A stretch of DNA of 47,253 nt from an uncultured Pelagibacteraceae bacterium (lineage in GTDB: Bacteria; Pseudomonadota; Alphaproteobacteria; Pelagibacterales; Pelagibacteraceae): assembly GCA_902628565.1 (NCBI GenBank), contig CACONR010000006.1:1-47253 (forward strand), read 5' to 3'. The translations under genes and the position numbers were made by a program. Numbering within the stretch: position 1 is the first letter of the stretch; each line of letters starts with the position of its first letter. This document shows, piece after piece, positions 1-8,701 of the stretch. The notes under the pieces are model-generated. The model was not told the origin of the DNA and searched no databases. It saw only the letters and a program-made list of their open reading frames with translations.

Positions 1-2677
1 GAGCATTTTTTATTGGATTGTCAATTTTATCAAATTCACCTGATTTAATTTTTTCAATTTCTTCTTTAATCTTAATTAAAGTATCACAAAATCTATCGAG
101 TTCAGACAAGCCCTCACTTTCAGTTGGCTCTATCATCATTGTACCAGCTACTGGCCATGACATAGTTGGTGCATGAAACCCATAATCAATTAATCTTTTT
201 GCAATATCTTCTTCGGTTACTCCTGTCTCTGATTTTATATTTCTAATATCAATAATACATTCATGAGCAACATTTCCATTTGATCCTTTATACAGAATTG
301 GAAAGTGATCTTTTAGTCTATGTGCAATATAATTTGCATTTAATATTGCTACTTCAGTAGCAAGCTTTAACCCTGCGGATCCCATCATTTTAATGTACAT
401 CCAAGAGATTGATAGAATACTTGAACTACCCCAAGGAGCTGCTGACACTGCTCCAATTCCAGATGTTGGCCCACAATCTTTTATCACTGGGTGATTAGGC
501 AAATAAACTTGTAAATGTCTTTTACAAGCTATTGGACCCATACCAGGACCTCCTCCACCATGAGGGATACAAAATGTTTTATGCAAATTAATATGACAAA
601 CATCTGGACCAAAATTCCCTGGTTTTGCAACTCCGACTAAAGCATTTAAATTTGCTCCATCCATATAGACTTGGCCACCATGTTTATGCACTAATTCACA
701 AATGTCAGTTATTTTTTCCTCAAATACTCCATGCGTAGATGGGTAAGTTACCATTAATGCCCCAAGATTTTCTGAATGTTGTTCAGCTTTTTTCTTTAAA
801 TCATCAAAATCAACATTTCCCTCTTTATCACAATTAACAACAACCACCTTCATTCCAACCATTTGTGCACTAGCTGGATTAGTGCCGTGCGCTGAACTTG
901 GAATTAAACAAATATTACGATTAGCTTCACCTCTGTCTAAATGATACTTTCGAATGACCATTAAACCTGCGTACTCACCTTGAGCACCAGCATTAGGTTG
1001 TAAAGAAACACCAGAAAAACCAGTTATTGATCGCAACCAATTTTTTAGATCAGTAAACAAATCTCTAAAACCCTCCATTTGTTCAACAGGAACAAAGGGA
1101 TGAGGTTGTGCAAATTCTTTCCACGAAATTGGGATCATTTCAGCTGCAGCATTTAGCTTCATTGTACATGAGCCAAGAGCAATCATAGTTCTATTTAATG
1201 CTATATCCTTATCTTCTAACCTTTTTAGATATCTAAGCATCTCAGTTTCTGAATGATACAAATTAAATACAGGATGTTCTAAATATTTTGAGGTTCTTAA
1301 TAAGTTTTTTGGAAGATTAGGTAAACTTACTGATGGATCTTCTTTTTTGATTGATTCAGCTGCATTAAAAATTTTTAATAATTGATTTACTCTATATACA
1401 TTTTTTCTTTCATCAAATGAAACAGCAAGCATTTCAGAATTTACTTTTCGTATATTAACTTTTTGGTTCAGAGCATTTTCGTAAATTTGATCAGTCTTTT
1501 CTTTTGTAATAATCGTAACTGTATCAAAAAAATTATTCGAATAAAGCTCGTATCCAGACTGCTTTATTTTATCAGCAAAACTTTTTGCTAATTGAGACAC
1601 TCTCTCAGAAATATTTTTAATTCCTTCAGGGCCATGATAAATAGCATATGCTGCTGACACAATTGCTAGTAAAGCTTGGGCAGTACAAATATTACTCGTC
1701 GCTTTATCTCTTCTGATATGTTGCTCTCTAGTTTGTAAGGATAGTCTATATGCCTTATTACCATGTCTATCAACTGATACACCAACAATTCTTCCAGGCA
1801 TTGATCTTTTGAATTCATCTTTTGTAGCAAAAAAAGCTGCATGTGGACCTCCATATCCCATTGGAATACCAAATCTTTGGGAACTTCCAACTGCGATATC
1901 GGCACCAAGTTCTCTCGGCGTTTTTAGTTTTGCTAATGCTAACAAATCACAAGCTAACACCGCCTTCCCATTCTTTTTGTGAATTTTGCTTATTGCTTCA
2001 CTTGGGTCTTTAATATTTCCTAAAGTTCCTGGATATTGTAAAACTCCACAAACTAAATCCTCTTTTAGTTGATCTAAAACTTCATCTTCTTTACCAACAA
2101 GAACCTTTAAACCCATAGGTTCAGCTCTTGTTTGAATTACATTTATTGTTTGAGGGTGACAATCTTCAGAAACAAAAACTAAATTACTGTCTTTTTTATT
2201 TAATCTGTGACTTAGACCCATGGCCTCTGCTGCTGCTGTGCCTTCATCTAATAAAGATGCATTAGCAATATCCATCCCTGTAAAGTCAACAATCATTTGT
2301 TGAAAGTTTAATAACATTTCAAGTCTTCCTTGTGCCACCTCAGGCTGATAAGGTGTATAGGAAGTATACCAGCCTGGATTTTCTAATATATTTCTCAAAA
2401 TTACATAGGGTGTATAAGTTCCATAATAACCCATACCAATAAAATTTGAGTAAACTTGATTTTTTTTCGAAATTGCTCGTAACTTTCTTAACGCCTCGTA
2501 CTCTGAATTTGAATCACCAATATTAAGTTCACCTTTAAACTTTATTTTTTCTGGAACAGTACTTTCAATCAAGTCATCTAGTGATTTATAATTTAATTCT
2601 TTTAACATTTTTGATTGGTCTTCCTTAGAAGGACCAATATGTCTTTTTAAAAAATCTTTTTCTGAATTTGGTAACAT
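1..2677 (-). CDS. gcvP: Glycine dehydrogenase (decarboxylating), P protein, C-terminus cut by window edge
   Basis: P protein of the glycine cleavage system: PLP-dependent decarboxylation of glycine and transfer of the aminomethyl group to lipoylated GcvH. The reverse-strand frame opens with [17 protein letters not shown] and stays open to base 1, giving about 892 codons. Family members are roughly 950 residues, so about 60 C-terminal residues lie outside the window. The PLP-lysine motif CHINLHKTFCIPHGGGGPG is present with Lys at about residue 700. The start codon shares its A with the gcvH stop (TAATG), which suggests translational coupling. It is the last gene of the gcvT-gcvH-gcvP operon under the upstream glycine riboswitch. 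Identification is firm; only the 3' end is unknown. Confidence 0.97.
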   Translation of the reverse strand, partial: MLPNSEKDFLKRHIGPSKEDQSKMLKELNYKSLDDLIESTVPEKIKFKGELNIGDSNSEYEALRKLRAISKKNQVYSNFIGMGYYGTYTPYVILRNILENPGWYTSYTPYQPEVAQGRLEMLLNFQQMIVDFTGMDIANASLLDEGTAAAEAMGLSHRLNKKDSNLVFVSEDCHPQTINVIQTRAEPMGLKVLVGKEDEVLDQLKEDLVCGVLQYPGTLGNIKDPSEAISKIHKKNGKAVLACDLLALAKLKTPRELGADIAVGSSQRFGIPMGYGGPHAAFFATKDEFKRSMPGRIVGVSVDRHGNKAYRLSLQTREQHIRRDKATSNICTAQALLAIVSAAYAIYHGPEGIKNISERVSQLAKSFADKIKQSGYELYSNNFFDTVTIITKEKTDQIYENALNQKVNIRKVNSEMLAVSFDERKNVYRVNQLLKIFNAAESIKKEDPSVSLPNLPKNLLRTSKYLEHPVFNLYHSETEMLRYLKRLEDKDIALNRTMIALGSCTMKLNAAAEMIPISWKEFAQPHPFVPVEQMEGFRDLFTDLKNWLRSITGFSGVSLQPNAGAQGEYAGLMVIRKYHLDRGEANRNICLIPSSAHGTNPASAQMVGMKVVVVNCDKEGNVDFDDLKKKAEQHSENLGALMVTYPSTHGVFEEKITDICELVHKHGGQVYMDGANLNALVGVAKPGNFGPDVCHINLHKTFCIPHGGGGPGMGPIACKRHLQVYLPNHPVIKDCGPTSGIGAVSAAPWGSSSILSISWMYIKMMGSAGLKLATEVAILNANYIAHRLKDHFPILYKGSNGNVAHECIIDIRNIKSETGVTEEDIAKRLIDYGFHAPTMSWPVAGTMMIEPTESEGLSELDRFCDTLIKIKEEIEKIKSGEFDKIDNPIKNA

Positions 2678-3057
2678 TATGCTGAAGTCTCCTTTGCAAA
2701 TTTATCGTAATCGTCTTTATTCATTAAAGTATCCATTTCTGATGGGTCTTTTATTTTAAGTTTAAAAAACCACGCTGTATCTTCTGGGTCTTGATTAATC
2801 TTTGATGGATCATCTACTATAGCTTGATTAGTATCAACTATTTCACCACTAACAGGGGTATATACATCACTAGCAGCTTTGGTTGACTCAACAACACCAG
2901 CTGTACCATCTTTCTCTACGCTAGAACCTTTTTCCGGAAGTTCTGCAAAAACTATATCACCTAACATCTCCGTGGCATGTTTTGTGATACCAATTGTTGC
3001 AACATCTCCATCTAATTTAATCCACTCGTGTTCTTTTGAATATTTTACTTCACTCAT
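2677..3057 (-). CDS. gcvH: Glycine cleavage system H protein (lipoyl carrier)
   Basis: 126-residue lipoyl carrier that shuttles the aminomethyl intermediate between GcvP, GcvT and the L protein. The lipoylation motif [10 protein letters not shown] places the modified lysine at residue 60, and the N-terminal KYSKEHEW segment is typical of the family. Length matches the usual 120-130 residues. Its start overlaps the gcvT stop by one base (TAATG) and its stop overlaps the gcvP start in the same way, so the three genes are probably translated as a coupled unit. No lipoate ligase or L protein gene is visible nearby. Confidence 0.98.
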   Translation of the reverse strand: MSEVKYSKEHEWIKLDGDVATIGITKHATEMLGDIVFAELPEKGSSVEKDGTAGVVESTKAASDVYTPVSGEIVDTNQAIVDDPSKINQDPEDTAWFFKLKIKDPSEMDTLMNKDDYDKFAKETSA

Positions 3058-4160
3058 TAATTTATCCCTTTGACATAACTTTTTTTATAAAATGGTAAGC
3101 TGCAAATACTTGCAGGATGTTTTTTTCCTCTGACTTCTAAAAATACTTTAGTATTTTTTTTTGAAAATTCATTTTCCACATAACCCATTGCAACAGGTCC
3201 ATTAACACTCGGTCCAAATGTACCACTTGTGATTTCTCCAATATGAACATCTGATTGATTAAATATTTTTGTTTTTTCTCTAGCAATAATTCTGCCCTCA
3301 GGTTTAATTCCAACTCTTATTTTACTGACACCATCATTTAATTGTTTAATGATTATGTCGGAGCCAATAAAATCTCCCTTAGAGATTCTTTCTTTTGAAA
3401 TAGCCCACTTTAAATTTGCTTCCACTGGAGTTTTGTCTTTATCAAGATCATGACCATAAAGACATAAACCAGCTTCCAATCTTAGTGTATCTCTTGCTCC
3501 AAGACCTATCAATTTAGATCCTTTGTTGATTAATTCTCTAGTTAATTGGTTTACAAAATCATTTGCGATTGATATCTCAAAACCGTCTTCACCCGTATAA
3601 CCAGATCGCGTAATATAAACTTTCTGATTTTCAAATGTAAACCAGTTTCCAGACATAAAGTTAAGATCTTTTACACCATTGATAACATCATTAAGAATTT
3701 CAGATGATTTAGGACCCTGAATAGCAATCAAAGATCTATTTTCATCCAAAACCATCTTGTACTTTTCTTTGAGTAGTTCTCTCAAAATTTTGAGGTCATT
3801 ATCTTTGCATGCTGCATTGAGAATTATTAAAAAGCCTTCATTTGTTTTTGTGATAATTAAATCATCATGTATCCCAGCATCTTTATCCATTAAGAAGCTA
3901 TATTTTGAATGATTTAACTTTAAATTTTTAAGATCTAAAGGAAAAATTTTTTCTAAATCTTTTATTAAATCTTCACCGCCATAAATAAATAATTGGCCCA
4001 TATGGGAAACGTCAAAAATACCTGAGTGGTTTCTTGTGAATCTGTGTTCTTCTACAATACCTTCCGAATATTGTATTGGCATTTGATAACCTGCAAACTC
4101 AACAAATTTTGCATTACAATCTTGGTGTAATTGGTACAACGATGTTTTTTTTGTTTCCAT
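3057..4160 (-). CDS. gcvT: Aminomethyltransferase, T protein of glycine cleavage
   Basis: 367-residue tetrahydrofolate-dependent aminomethyltransferase. It releases ammonia from GcvH-bound aminomethyl and forms 5,10-methylene-THF. Visible family motifs are the N-terminal [11 protein letters not shown], the GIHDDLII segment holding the catalytic Asp (residues 99-100), and [10 protein letters not shown] in the middle. The C-terminal beta-barrel domain is complete. It is the first gene of the operon; the ATG lies about ten bases after the second riboswitch aptamer. In streamlined SAR11 cells glycine is both a growth requirement and a carbon source, so riboswitch control here makes physiological sense; that last point is inferred from what is known of the clade. 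Confidence 0.98.
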   Translation of the reverse strand: METKKTSLYQLHQDCNAKFVEFAGYQMPIQYSEGIVEEHRFTRNHSGIFDVSHMGQLFIYGGEDLIKDLEKIFPLDLKNLKLNHSKYSFLMDKDAGIHDDLIITKTNEGFLIILNAACKDNDLKILRELLKEKYKMVLDENRSLIAIQGPKSSEILNDVINGVKDLNFMSGNWFTFENQKVYITRSGYTGEDGFEISIANDFVNQLTRELINKGSKLIGLGARDTLRLEAGLCLYGHDLDKDKTPVEANLKWAISKERISKGDFIGSDIIIKQLNDGVSKIRVGIKPEGRIIAREKTKIFNQSDVHIGEITSGTFGPSVNGPVAMGYVENEFSKKNTKVFLEVRGKKHPASICSLPFYKKSYVKGIN

Positions 4161-4169
4161 ATCAACTCT

Positions 4170-4322
4170 TTGTACCCATCTGTATATTTGCCTGAGAGTT
4201 TTGCTCCTTCGGCGAGAATTAAATCTCTTTCCAGAGTTAATATGTTACGGTCCTTTTTGCCTGAGAGATTCCTGGGTGGTTGCTCCTTCGGCGCTACAAT
4301 ATTCTGTAGTCTCTCCCGTGCC
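4170..4322 (-). promoter_or_regulatory. Tandem glycine riboswitch upstream of gcvT
   Basis: Two successive copies of the glycine-aptamer core are visible on the minus strand. Each has the GCCGAAGGAGCAA segment followed by CTCTCAGGCAAA. Aptamer I runs from about 4322 to 4256 and opens with a GGGAGAGAC stem; aptamer II runs from about 4250 to 4172. This is the classic cooperative two-aptamer arrangement found ahead of gcv operons, which turns the operon on when glycine is plentiful. The second aptamer ends almost at the gcvT start, and no separate terminator hairpin is obvious, so control may act at translation initiation. An open frame across this region is a shadow of the RNA, not a gene. Confidence 0.95.
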
Positions 4323-4329
4323 AAGATAT

Positions 4330-4355
4330 TCTAACATGTATTGAAAAAAGTCAAT
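4330..4355 (-). promoter_or_regulatory. Probable promoter of the gcvTHP operon
   Basis: On the minus strand TTGACT, or ATTGAC shifted by one base, is followed after 15-16 bases by TAGAAT, just upstream of the riboswitch. The -35 hexamer contains the TGA stop codon of the upstream EamA permease gene, so promoter and coding end are superimposed. Spacing is slightly short for sigma-70, so the exact hexamers are tentative. Confidence 0.5.
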
Positions 4356-5229
4356 CAGAAACAATTTTTTTTTGCTTAATTAAAAGCGAATAAAATTGTA
4401 ATAAAACTGCAAAAAGTATTATCGCGCCCCCTATTAATCCAAACATTGAAGGTCTTTCACTTACAAAAAGGAATGCCCATATCGGTCCTAAAACAGATTC
4501 GGATAACATTATGATTCCTACCATAGCAGACGGTGTTGTTCTTGCACCAATAGTTATAAATATAAAACCAAAACCAACTTGAAAAAAACCTGCGAGAAAA
4601 CCCAAAAAGATATCATGAGGAGAAATCATAATTTTAGTAGAAAGCAAAAAACCAATTAAACATGAACTCACGCCGGCAACGAACTGGGCTGGAACCATAT
4701 CCACAGAGGGAAATTTTCTCACAATCATTATTAAAACTGCAAAAGTAATTGGCATTGTAAAAGCTGCGAGGTTTCCAGATAATTCTCCAGGAGATAATGA
4801 GTTGCCAACCATTAATAAAACACCTGTCATCGCCAGACAGATTGAAAATAGAGTAATTAAATTTATTTTTTCCTTAAGGAAAAAATACCCAAATATTGCA
4901 AGAAATAGTATTTGTAGTGAAATGATAAAATTAGTATTGGCAACAGTGGTATTGTACATAGCAAATACATATCCACAAAAGCCAAAGGATAAAATAATTC
5001 CACCAACAACTCCTGGTAATCCAGATTTGTAAAACGATTCAATTGTTTTTCCTTTGTAACTAATAATTAAGAAAGCTAAAACTGTTAAAGAAAAAAATAA
5101 AGATCGCCAAAATAGAATTTGCCATAATGTAGCTCCCTCAAAAGATTTTACAATCAATCCACCAAAACTCAAACTTAATGCACCTAAAAAAATTAATAGT
5201 GGTCCGGGTAAGTTTCTTATAAAAATCAT
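4351..5229 (-). CDS. EamA/DMT-family permease, probable metabolite exporter or importer
   Basis: 292-residue integral membrane protein with about ten hydrophobic segments arranged as two EamA repeats. The LGALSLSFGGLIVKS opening and the GPIWAFLFVSERPS segment in the second repeat are typical of the drug/metabolite transporter superfamily. Its ATG shares a base with the pxpC stop (TAATG), so it is co-transcribed and probably translation-coupled with the 5-oxoproline hydrolysis genes. The context suggests an amino-acid-like or 5-oxoproline-related substrate, but the family is far too broad for the sequence to show this. Confidence 0.9.
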   Translation of the reverse strand: MIFIRNLPGPLLIFLGALSLSFGGLIVKSFEGATLWQILFWRSLFFSLTVLAFLIISYKGKTIESFYKSGLPGVVGGIILSFGFCGYVFAMYNTTVANTNFIISLQILFLAIFGYFFLKEKINLITLFSICLAMTGVLLMVGNSLSPGELSGNLAAFTMPITFAVLIMIVRKFPSVDMVPAQFVAGVSSCLIGFLLSTKIMISPHDIFLGFLAGFFQVGFGFIFITIGARTTPSAMVGIIMLSESVLGPIWAFLFVSERPSMFGLIGGAIILFAVLLQFYSLLIKQKKIVSD

Positions 5230-6173
5230 TAAATTTGCGAAATTAAATTTTGCGTCTCCAAGTCATATAATTTAAATAATGATTCTGCATCAGCTAATTC
5301 GACTTTTTTAAATTTAATATTTGAACCTGGGGTTAATTGAACTAACTTGTCATAATCTGCACTGATAACAACTCCTATTTTAGGATAACCTCCAATAGTG
5401 CCATGATCTGAAAGCATGATAATTGGATTTCCATCTGCTGGTACTTGAATAACACCTTTTAACAAACCTTCTGATTTAATATTGGTATCAACAATATTTT
5501 CTATTTTTGGTCCCTCTAGTCTCATACCCATACGATCTGATAATTTTGATATTACAAATTCTTTCTCAAAAAAAATTTTTTTTCCTTCGTCAGAAAAATA
5601 GTCAAAATTTGTTCCTTGAATAACTCTGATATTTTCAATTTTTGTATTAATGTAATTTAATTTTTTATCACTTAAATTTTTATTTATATTTAAAATATAA
5701 ATATTTTGTCCATCTTCTATTTTTTTTCCATTATTTGCACCTATATTTGCTTTTGTGTTAACAGAGCAACTTGACCATTGATAATTTACCTCAAATTCAC
5801 CACTTACTGCTAGATATCCATAAACAGATTTATTAGTGCTTATAATATCTAATTCATCACCATTTTCTAAAGTGAAAGATTGATAACAATTTCCTTCTAT
5901 AGCATTACTTTTTTTTCTAATTATAAATTTTACATCTCCCGTAATTGCAAAATTAATATTTTCACCAAAATACTTTAACAAAGGACCTTGAAAGGCAAAT
6001 TCAATTGTTGGAAAATTTACTTCATTACCAACAAGCTTGTTTGAAATTTGAAAATTTCTATTATCCATTGCTCCACTAAATGGAATACCAATATGATAAA
6101 GGTTGACTCTACCTTGATCTTGAAATGTTGTGTTTATTCCGGCTCTTTTTATTTCGAAATAATTTTTATTCAT
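5229..6173 (-). CDS. pxpC: 5-oxoprolinase subunit C (KipA / AHS2 family)
   Basis: Biotin-carboxylase-like AHS2 protein. With PxpA and PxpB it makes the prokaryotic ATP-dependent 5-oxoprolinase that opens pyroglutamate to glutamate. Recognised from FEIKRAGINTTFQDQGR near the start, PFSGAMDNRNF, and PIIMLSDHGTIGGYPKIG in the C-terminal half. I place the start at the ATG at 6173 (MNKNYFEIKRAG), which gives 314 residues and an 8-base overlap with pxpB. An upstream in-frame start at 6209 would add 12 residues that do not look like family sequence. The next gene, the EamA permease, begins inside the stop codon. Confidence 0.93.
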   Translation of the reverse strand: MNKNYFEIKRAGINTTFQDQGRVNLYHIGIPFSGAMDNRNFQISNKLVGNEVNFPTIEFAFQGPLLKYFGENINFAITGDVKFIIRKKSNAIEGNCYQSFTLENGDELDIISTNKSVYGYLAVSGEFEVNYQWSSCSVNTKANIGANNGKKIEDGQNIYILNINKNLSDKKLNYINTKIENIRVIQGTNFDYFSDEGKKIFFEKEFVISKLSDRMGMRLEGPKIENIVDTNIKSEGLLKGVIQVPADGNPIIMLSDHGTIGGYPKIGVVISADYDKLVQLTPGSNIKFKKVELADAESLFKLYDLETQNLISQI

Positions 6174-6840
6174 TAATATTATAATATTGATCTTTATTAA
6201 TTTGCTCAAAAATAACTACATCACCTGGATTAATTAAATTTGGATTATTCTCTTTAGTACTATCAAAAATAACTTGTGGTGTATTTCCAATGATGTTCCA
6301 CCCACCAGGACTTTCAAATGTATAAACATTGGCAAATTGTTCTGTTAATCCAACCGAACCCTTAGGTACTTTTACTCTTGGTGTTTCTAAACGTTTTGCC
6401 TGTAGCTCATTTTCTAAATCACCCAGAAAAGGCATACCCGCAATAAAACCAGTCATGTAACAAAAAAATTCCTTACCAAAAAATTTCTCATAAATTTTAT
6501 CACGAGTTATTTGTAACTTTTCCTCTAATCTTTTTATATCTAATGAAAAATTTTCATCACAACAAACAGGTATTTTAATTTTATTACTCTCTAAAGTGTC
6601 ATCATTAATAACATTTAAATTTTCAATTTGTTGTTTGATTGTTTGAAAATTTTTTTTTCGTAGATCGAATGAAATAATTAATTTATTATATGAGGGGGTT
6701 AAGTTATTTATCCCATCAATATTTTCTTTTTGAATACTTTTAAAATATCTTATTACTTTACTATTTATTTCTTTGTTTACCTCAGTCCCAAAATCACAAT
6801 ACAGAGCTGCGTCACCAAGATTTGATATATTTTTAATCAT
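6166..6840 (-). CDS. pxpB: 5-oxoprolinase subunit B (KipI / AHS1 family)
   Basis: 224-residue AHS1-domain protein, partner of PxpC. Diagnostic segments are NLGDAALYCDFG at the N-terminus, CYMTGFIAGMPFLGDL in the middle, and VYTFESPGGWNIIGNTP in the C-terminal half, all characteristic of KipI/PxpB. Together with the overlapping pxpC and the divergent pxpA, the cell has all three subunits of the bacterial 5-oxoprolinase. The start lies only 22 bases from the likely pxpA start, so the divergent promoters must be superimposed. Confidence 0.94.
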   Translation of the reverse strand: MIKNISNLGDAALYCDFGTEVNKEINSKVIRYFKSIQKENIDGINNLTPSYNKLIISFDLRKKNFQTIKQQIENLNVINDDTLESNKIKIPVCCDENFSLDIKRLEEKLQITRDKIYEKFFGKEFFCYMTGFIAGMPFLGDLENELQAKRLETPRVKVPKGSVGLTEQFANVYTFESPGGWNIIGNTPQVIFDSTKENNPNLINPGDVVIFEQINKDQYYNINE

Positions 6841-6843
6841 GCC

Positions 6844-6874
6844 ATGTTATACTTACAAATTATGAGTATGGAAA
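6844..6874. promoter_or_regulatory. Superimposed divergent -10 elements between pxpB and pxpA
   Basis: The sequence GTTATACT at 6846-6853 holds TATACT on plus and TATAAC on minus. Counting about seven bases onward, the plus transcript would begin near 6860, at the pxpA ATG at 6862, and the minus transcript near 6840, at the pxpB ATG. Both messages would then be leaderless or nearly so. A weak TTTCCA could serve as the minus -35; no good plus -35 is seen. Inference from hexamer matches only. Confidence 0.35.
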
Positions 6875-7641
6875 TTAATATAAATTGTGATTTAGGTGAA
6901 AAATCAAAACATCACTCAAATAAGTATGATCCAGATTTATTAGAAATCGTAAATTCAGCCAATGTTGCTTGTGGCTATCACGCCGGAGATGAGCAAACCA
7001 TGCATCAAGTAGTAAAAATTTCGAAAAAAAATGGAGTGAGTATTGGTGCACATCCCTCTTTTAATGATCCAGAAAATTTTGGCAGAGAAAGAATGAATCT
7101 TTCTGAGAGTGAAATAAAAAAACTTATAATCGATCAATATGAAATTCTTCAAAAAATAGCTTCGTCTCATGGGGAAAGTGTATCTCATGTAAAACCTCAC
7201 GGAGCTTTAAATAATATGGCGTGTGAGGATATTGAGTTAGCTACAATATTAGCTAAAACTATTAAAGATATTAATATAGACCTAATATATCTTGTCCCTA
7301 CTGGATCGAAAATGCAAGAAGCAGCAAAAAAATTAGACATGAAATTTGCTTGTGAAATATTTGCTGACAGAAATTACGAGGATGATGGTAATCTTGTATC
7401 TAGGAAGAAATCTTATGCATTAATAACTGACCCCGAACAAGCAAAAAAACATGTGTTAAAAATGGTTCAAACTCAGTCGCTTAATTGTCACAGTGGGAAG
7501 CAAATACCTTGTGAAATCGACTCTGTTTGTATACATGGAGACAATCTAAGCTCATTAGCAACAGCCAAATCGATAAGAGAGAACTTAGTTGAAAATGGCT
7601 TAGAATTGAAAACCTTAAACAAAATGAAAAAATTTATTTAA
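6862..7641 (+). CDS. pxpA: 5-oxoprolinase subunit A (LamB/YcsF family)
   Basis: LamB/YcsF-family metal-independent (beta/alpha) hydrolase subunit of 5-oxoprolinase. Signature motifs are MEININCDLGE at the N-terminus, NVACGYHAGDEQTM, GAHPSFNDPENFGRE, VKPHGALNN and VCIHGD near the C-terminus. Three in-frame ATGs exist, at 6844, 6862 and 6868. The family normally begins within a few residues of the NCDLGE motif, so 6862 (MSMEIN) or 6868 is preferred over 6844. Length is about 259 residues, normal for the family. It ends one base before the first TPR gene, so they may share a transcript. Confidence 0.95.
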   Translation: MSMEININCDLGEKSKHHSNKYDPDLLEIVNSANVACGYHAGDEQTMHQVVKISKKNGVSIGAHPSFNDPENFGRERMNLSESEIKKLIIDQYEILQKIASSHGESVSHVKPHGALNNMACEDIELATILAKTIKDINIDLIYLVPTGSKMQEAAKKLDMKFACEIFADRNYEDDGNLVSRKKSYALITDPEQAKKHVLKMVQTQSLNCHSGKQIPCEIDSVCIHGDNLSSLATAKSIRENLVENGLELKTLNKMKKFI

Positions 7642-7642
7642 T

Positions 7643-8134
7643 ATGAAAAAAATTATCTTGTCTTTATCAATCTTATTTTTTATTTCCACAAATGCCATTG
7701 CAGCGGGCTCATCTAGTAGTGATAGTGGGTCATCATCAACAAAAACAAATTATGAGAAAGCTGTTACACACATAAAGAGCGCTAAAAAATATGAAAAAAA
7801 GGGAAAGTTAGAAAAAGCACAAAAGAGTTATTCAAAAGCGCAAAAACTTTTAATTAAATCTAATAAAAAAAAACCTAATAAAGCTGACACTTTAAACTAT
7901 CTAGGTTTTACGACTAGAAAACTTGGAGATTTTGAAAATGGTGAGAAGTACTACCTTCAAGGTTTAGCTATTGATCCAACACACAAAGGTATTAATGAAT
8001 ATCTTGGTGAGCTGTATGTAGCTACTAACAGACATAATCTTGCAGTTGAAAGACTTGAGGTTTTAAAAAGTTGTAATTGTGAAGAGTATGATCAATTAAA
8101 AGCTGTTATAGCTGGAGAAAAATCAAAATATTAA
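7643..8134 (+). CDS. Secreted TPR protein, copy 1 of a tandem pair
   Basis: 163-residue protein with a clear signal peptide (MKKIILSLSILFFISTNAIA, cleavage near residue 20), then a Ser-rich linker (about residues 22-35) and a lysine-rich helical region. TPR-type helices follow, including DTLNYLGFTTRKLGDFENGE and INEYLGELYVATNRHNLAVE. It ends with a CNC motif (Cys144, Cys146) and EYDQLKAVIAGEKSKY. Probably periplasmic or envelope-associated, mediating protein contacts. The exact function is not recognised. It starts one base after pxpA and is followed after 12 bases by a paralogue identical at about 111 of the last 128 residues (my hand count). Confidence 0.88.
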   Translation: MKKIILSLSILFFISTNAIAAGSSSSDSGSSSTKTNYEKAVTHIKSAKKYEKKGKLEKAQKSYSKAQKLLIKSNKKKPNKADTLNYLGFTTRKLGDFENGEKYYLQGLAIDPTHKGINEYLGELYVATNRHNLAVERLEVLKSCNCEEYDQLKAVIAGEKSKY

Positions 8135-8146
8135 TCTATTTTTAGT

Positions 8147-8701
8147 TTGAGAAAAATAATCATCGTCTTATCTATAATATTTCTTGTCACTGGAAACCTT
8201 TTAGCTGCGGGCGGAGGAGGCGGAGGCGGTGGTAGTGGAGGAGGCGAGTCATCTAGCAATGGAGTATCAGGAGAACATACTGGTGCGAATGATGGTCCAA
8301 CTAAATTAAGAACAAATTATAATAGAGCAGTTACAGCTATTAGGTCAGCAAAATATTTTGAGAAAAAAGGTAAACTGGAAAAAGCAAAAAAAAAGTATTT
8401 AAAAGCTCAAAAACTTTTAATCAAGTCAAATAAAAGAAAACCTAATAAACCTGACACATTAAACTATCTAGGTTTTACAACTAGAAAACTAGGTGATTTT
8501 GAAAATGGTGAGAAATATTACCTTCAAGGTTTAGCTATTGATCCAGAGCATATAGGTATAAATGAGTATCTTGGTGAGCTCTACGTTGCTACTAACAGAC
8601 ATAATCTTGCAGTTGAAAGGCTCGGGGTTTTGGAAGGTTGTAAGTGTGAAGAATACGATCAGTTAAAAGCTGTTATAGCTGGAGAAAAATCAAAATATTA
8701 A
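8147..8701 (+). CDS. Secreted TPR protein, copy 2 of a tandem pair, with glycine-rich linker
   Basis: 184-residue paralogue of the preceding gene, beginning at a TTG codon (MRKIIIVLSI). No ATG fits, and the signal peptide aligns with copy 1 from this point. After the signal peptide (cleavage near residue 20) comes a run of eight glycines, then Ser and three glycines. This replaces the Ser-rich linker of copy 1 and adds about 21 residues. From residue 57 onward it aligns without gaps to copy 1, with the same TPR helices and a CKC motif (Cys165, Cys167). Its stop codon overlaps the stop of the convergent dctM gene. Function unknown; a recent gene duplication is evident. Confidence 0.87.
   Translation: MRKIIIVLSIIFLVTGNLLAAGGGGGGGGSGGGESSSNGVSGEHTGANDGPTKLRTNYNRAVTAIRSAKYFEKKGKLEKAKKKYLKAQKLLIKSNKRKPNKPDTLNYLGFTTRKLGDFENGEKYYLQGLAIDPEHIGINEYLGELYVATNRHNLAVERLGVLEGCKCEEYDQLKAVIAGEKSKY

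Noticed and set aside
2879..3073. 64-codon plus-strand ORF antisense to gcvH
   Set aside because: Shadow of a clear gene in the opposite strand with no recognisable protein features.
4052..4324. 90-codon reverse-strand ORF over the gcvT leader
   Set aside because: It spans the tandem glycine riboswitch and the start of gcvT in another frame; RNA structure explains the region.
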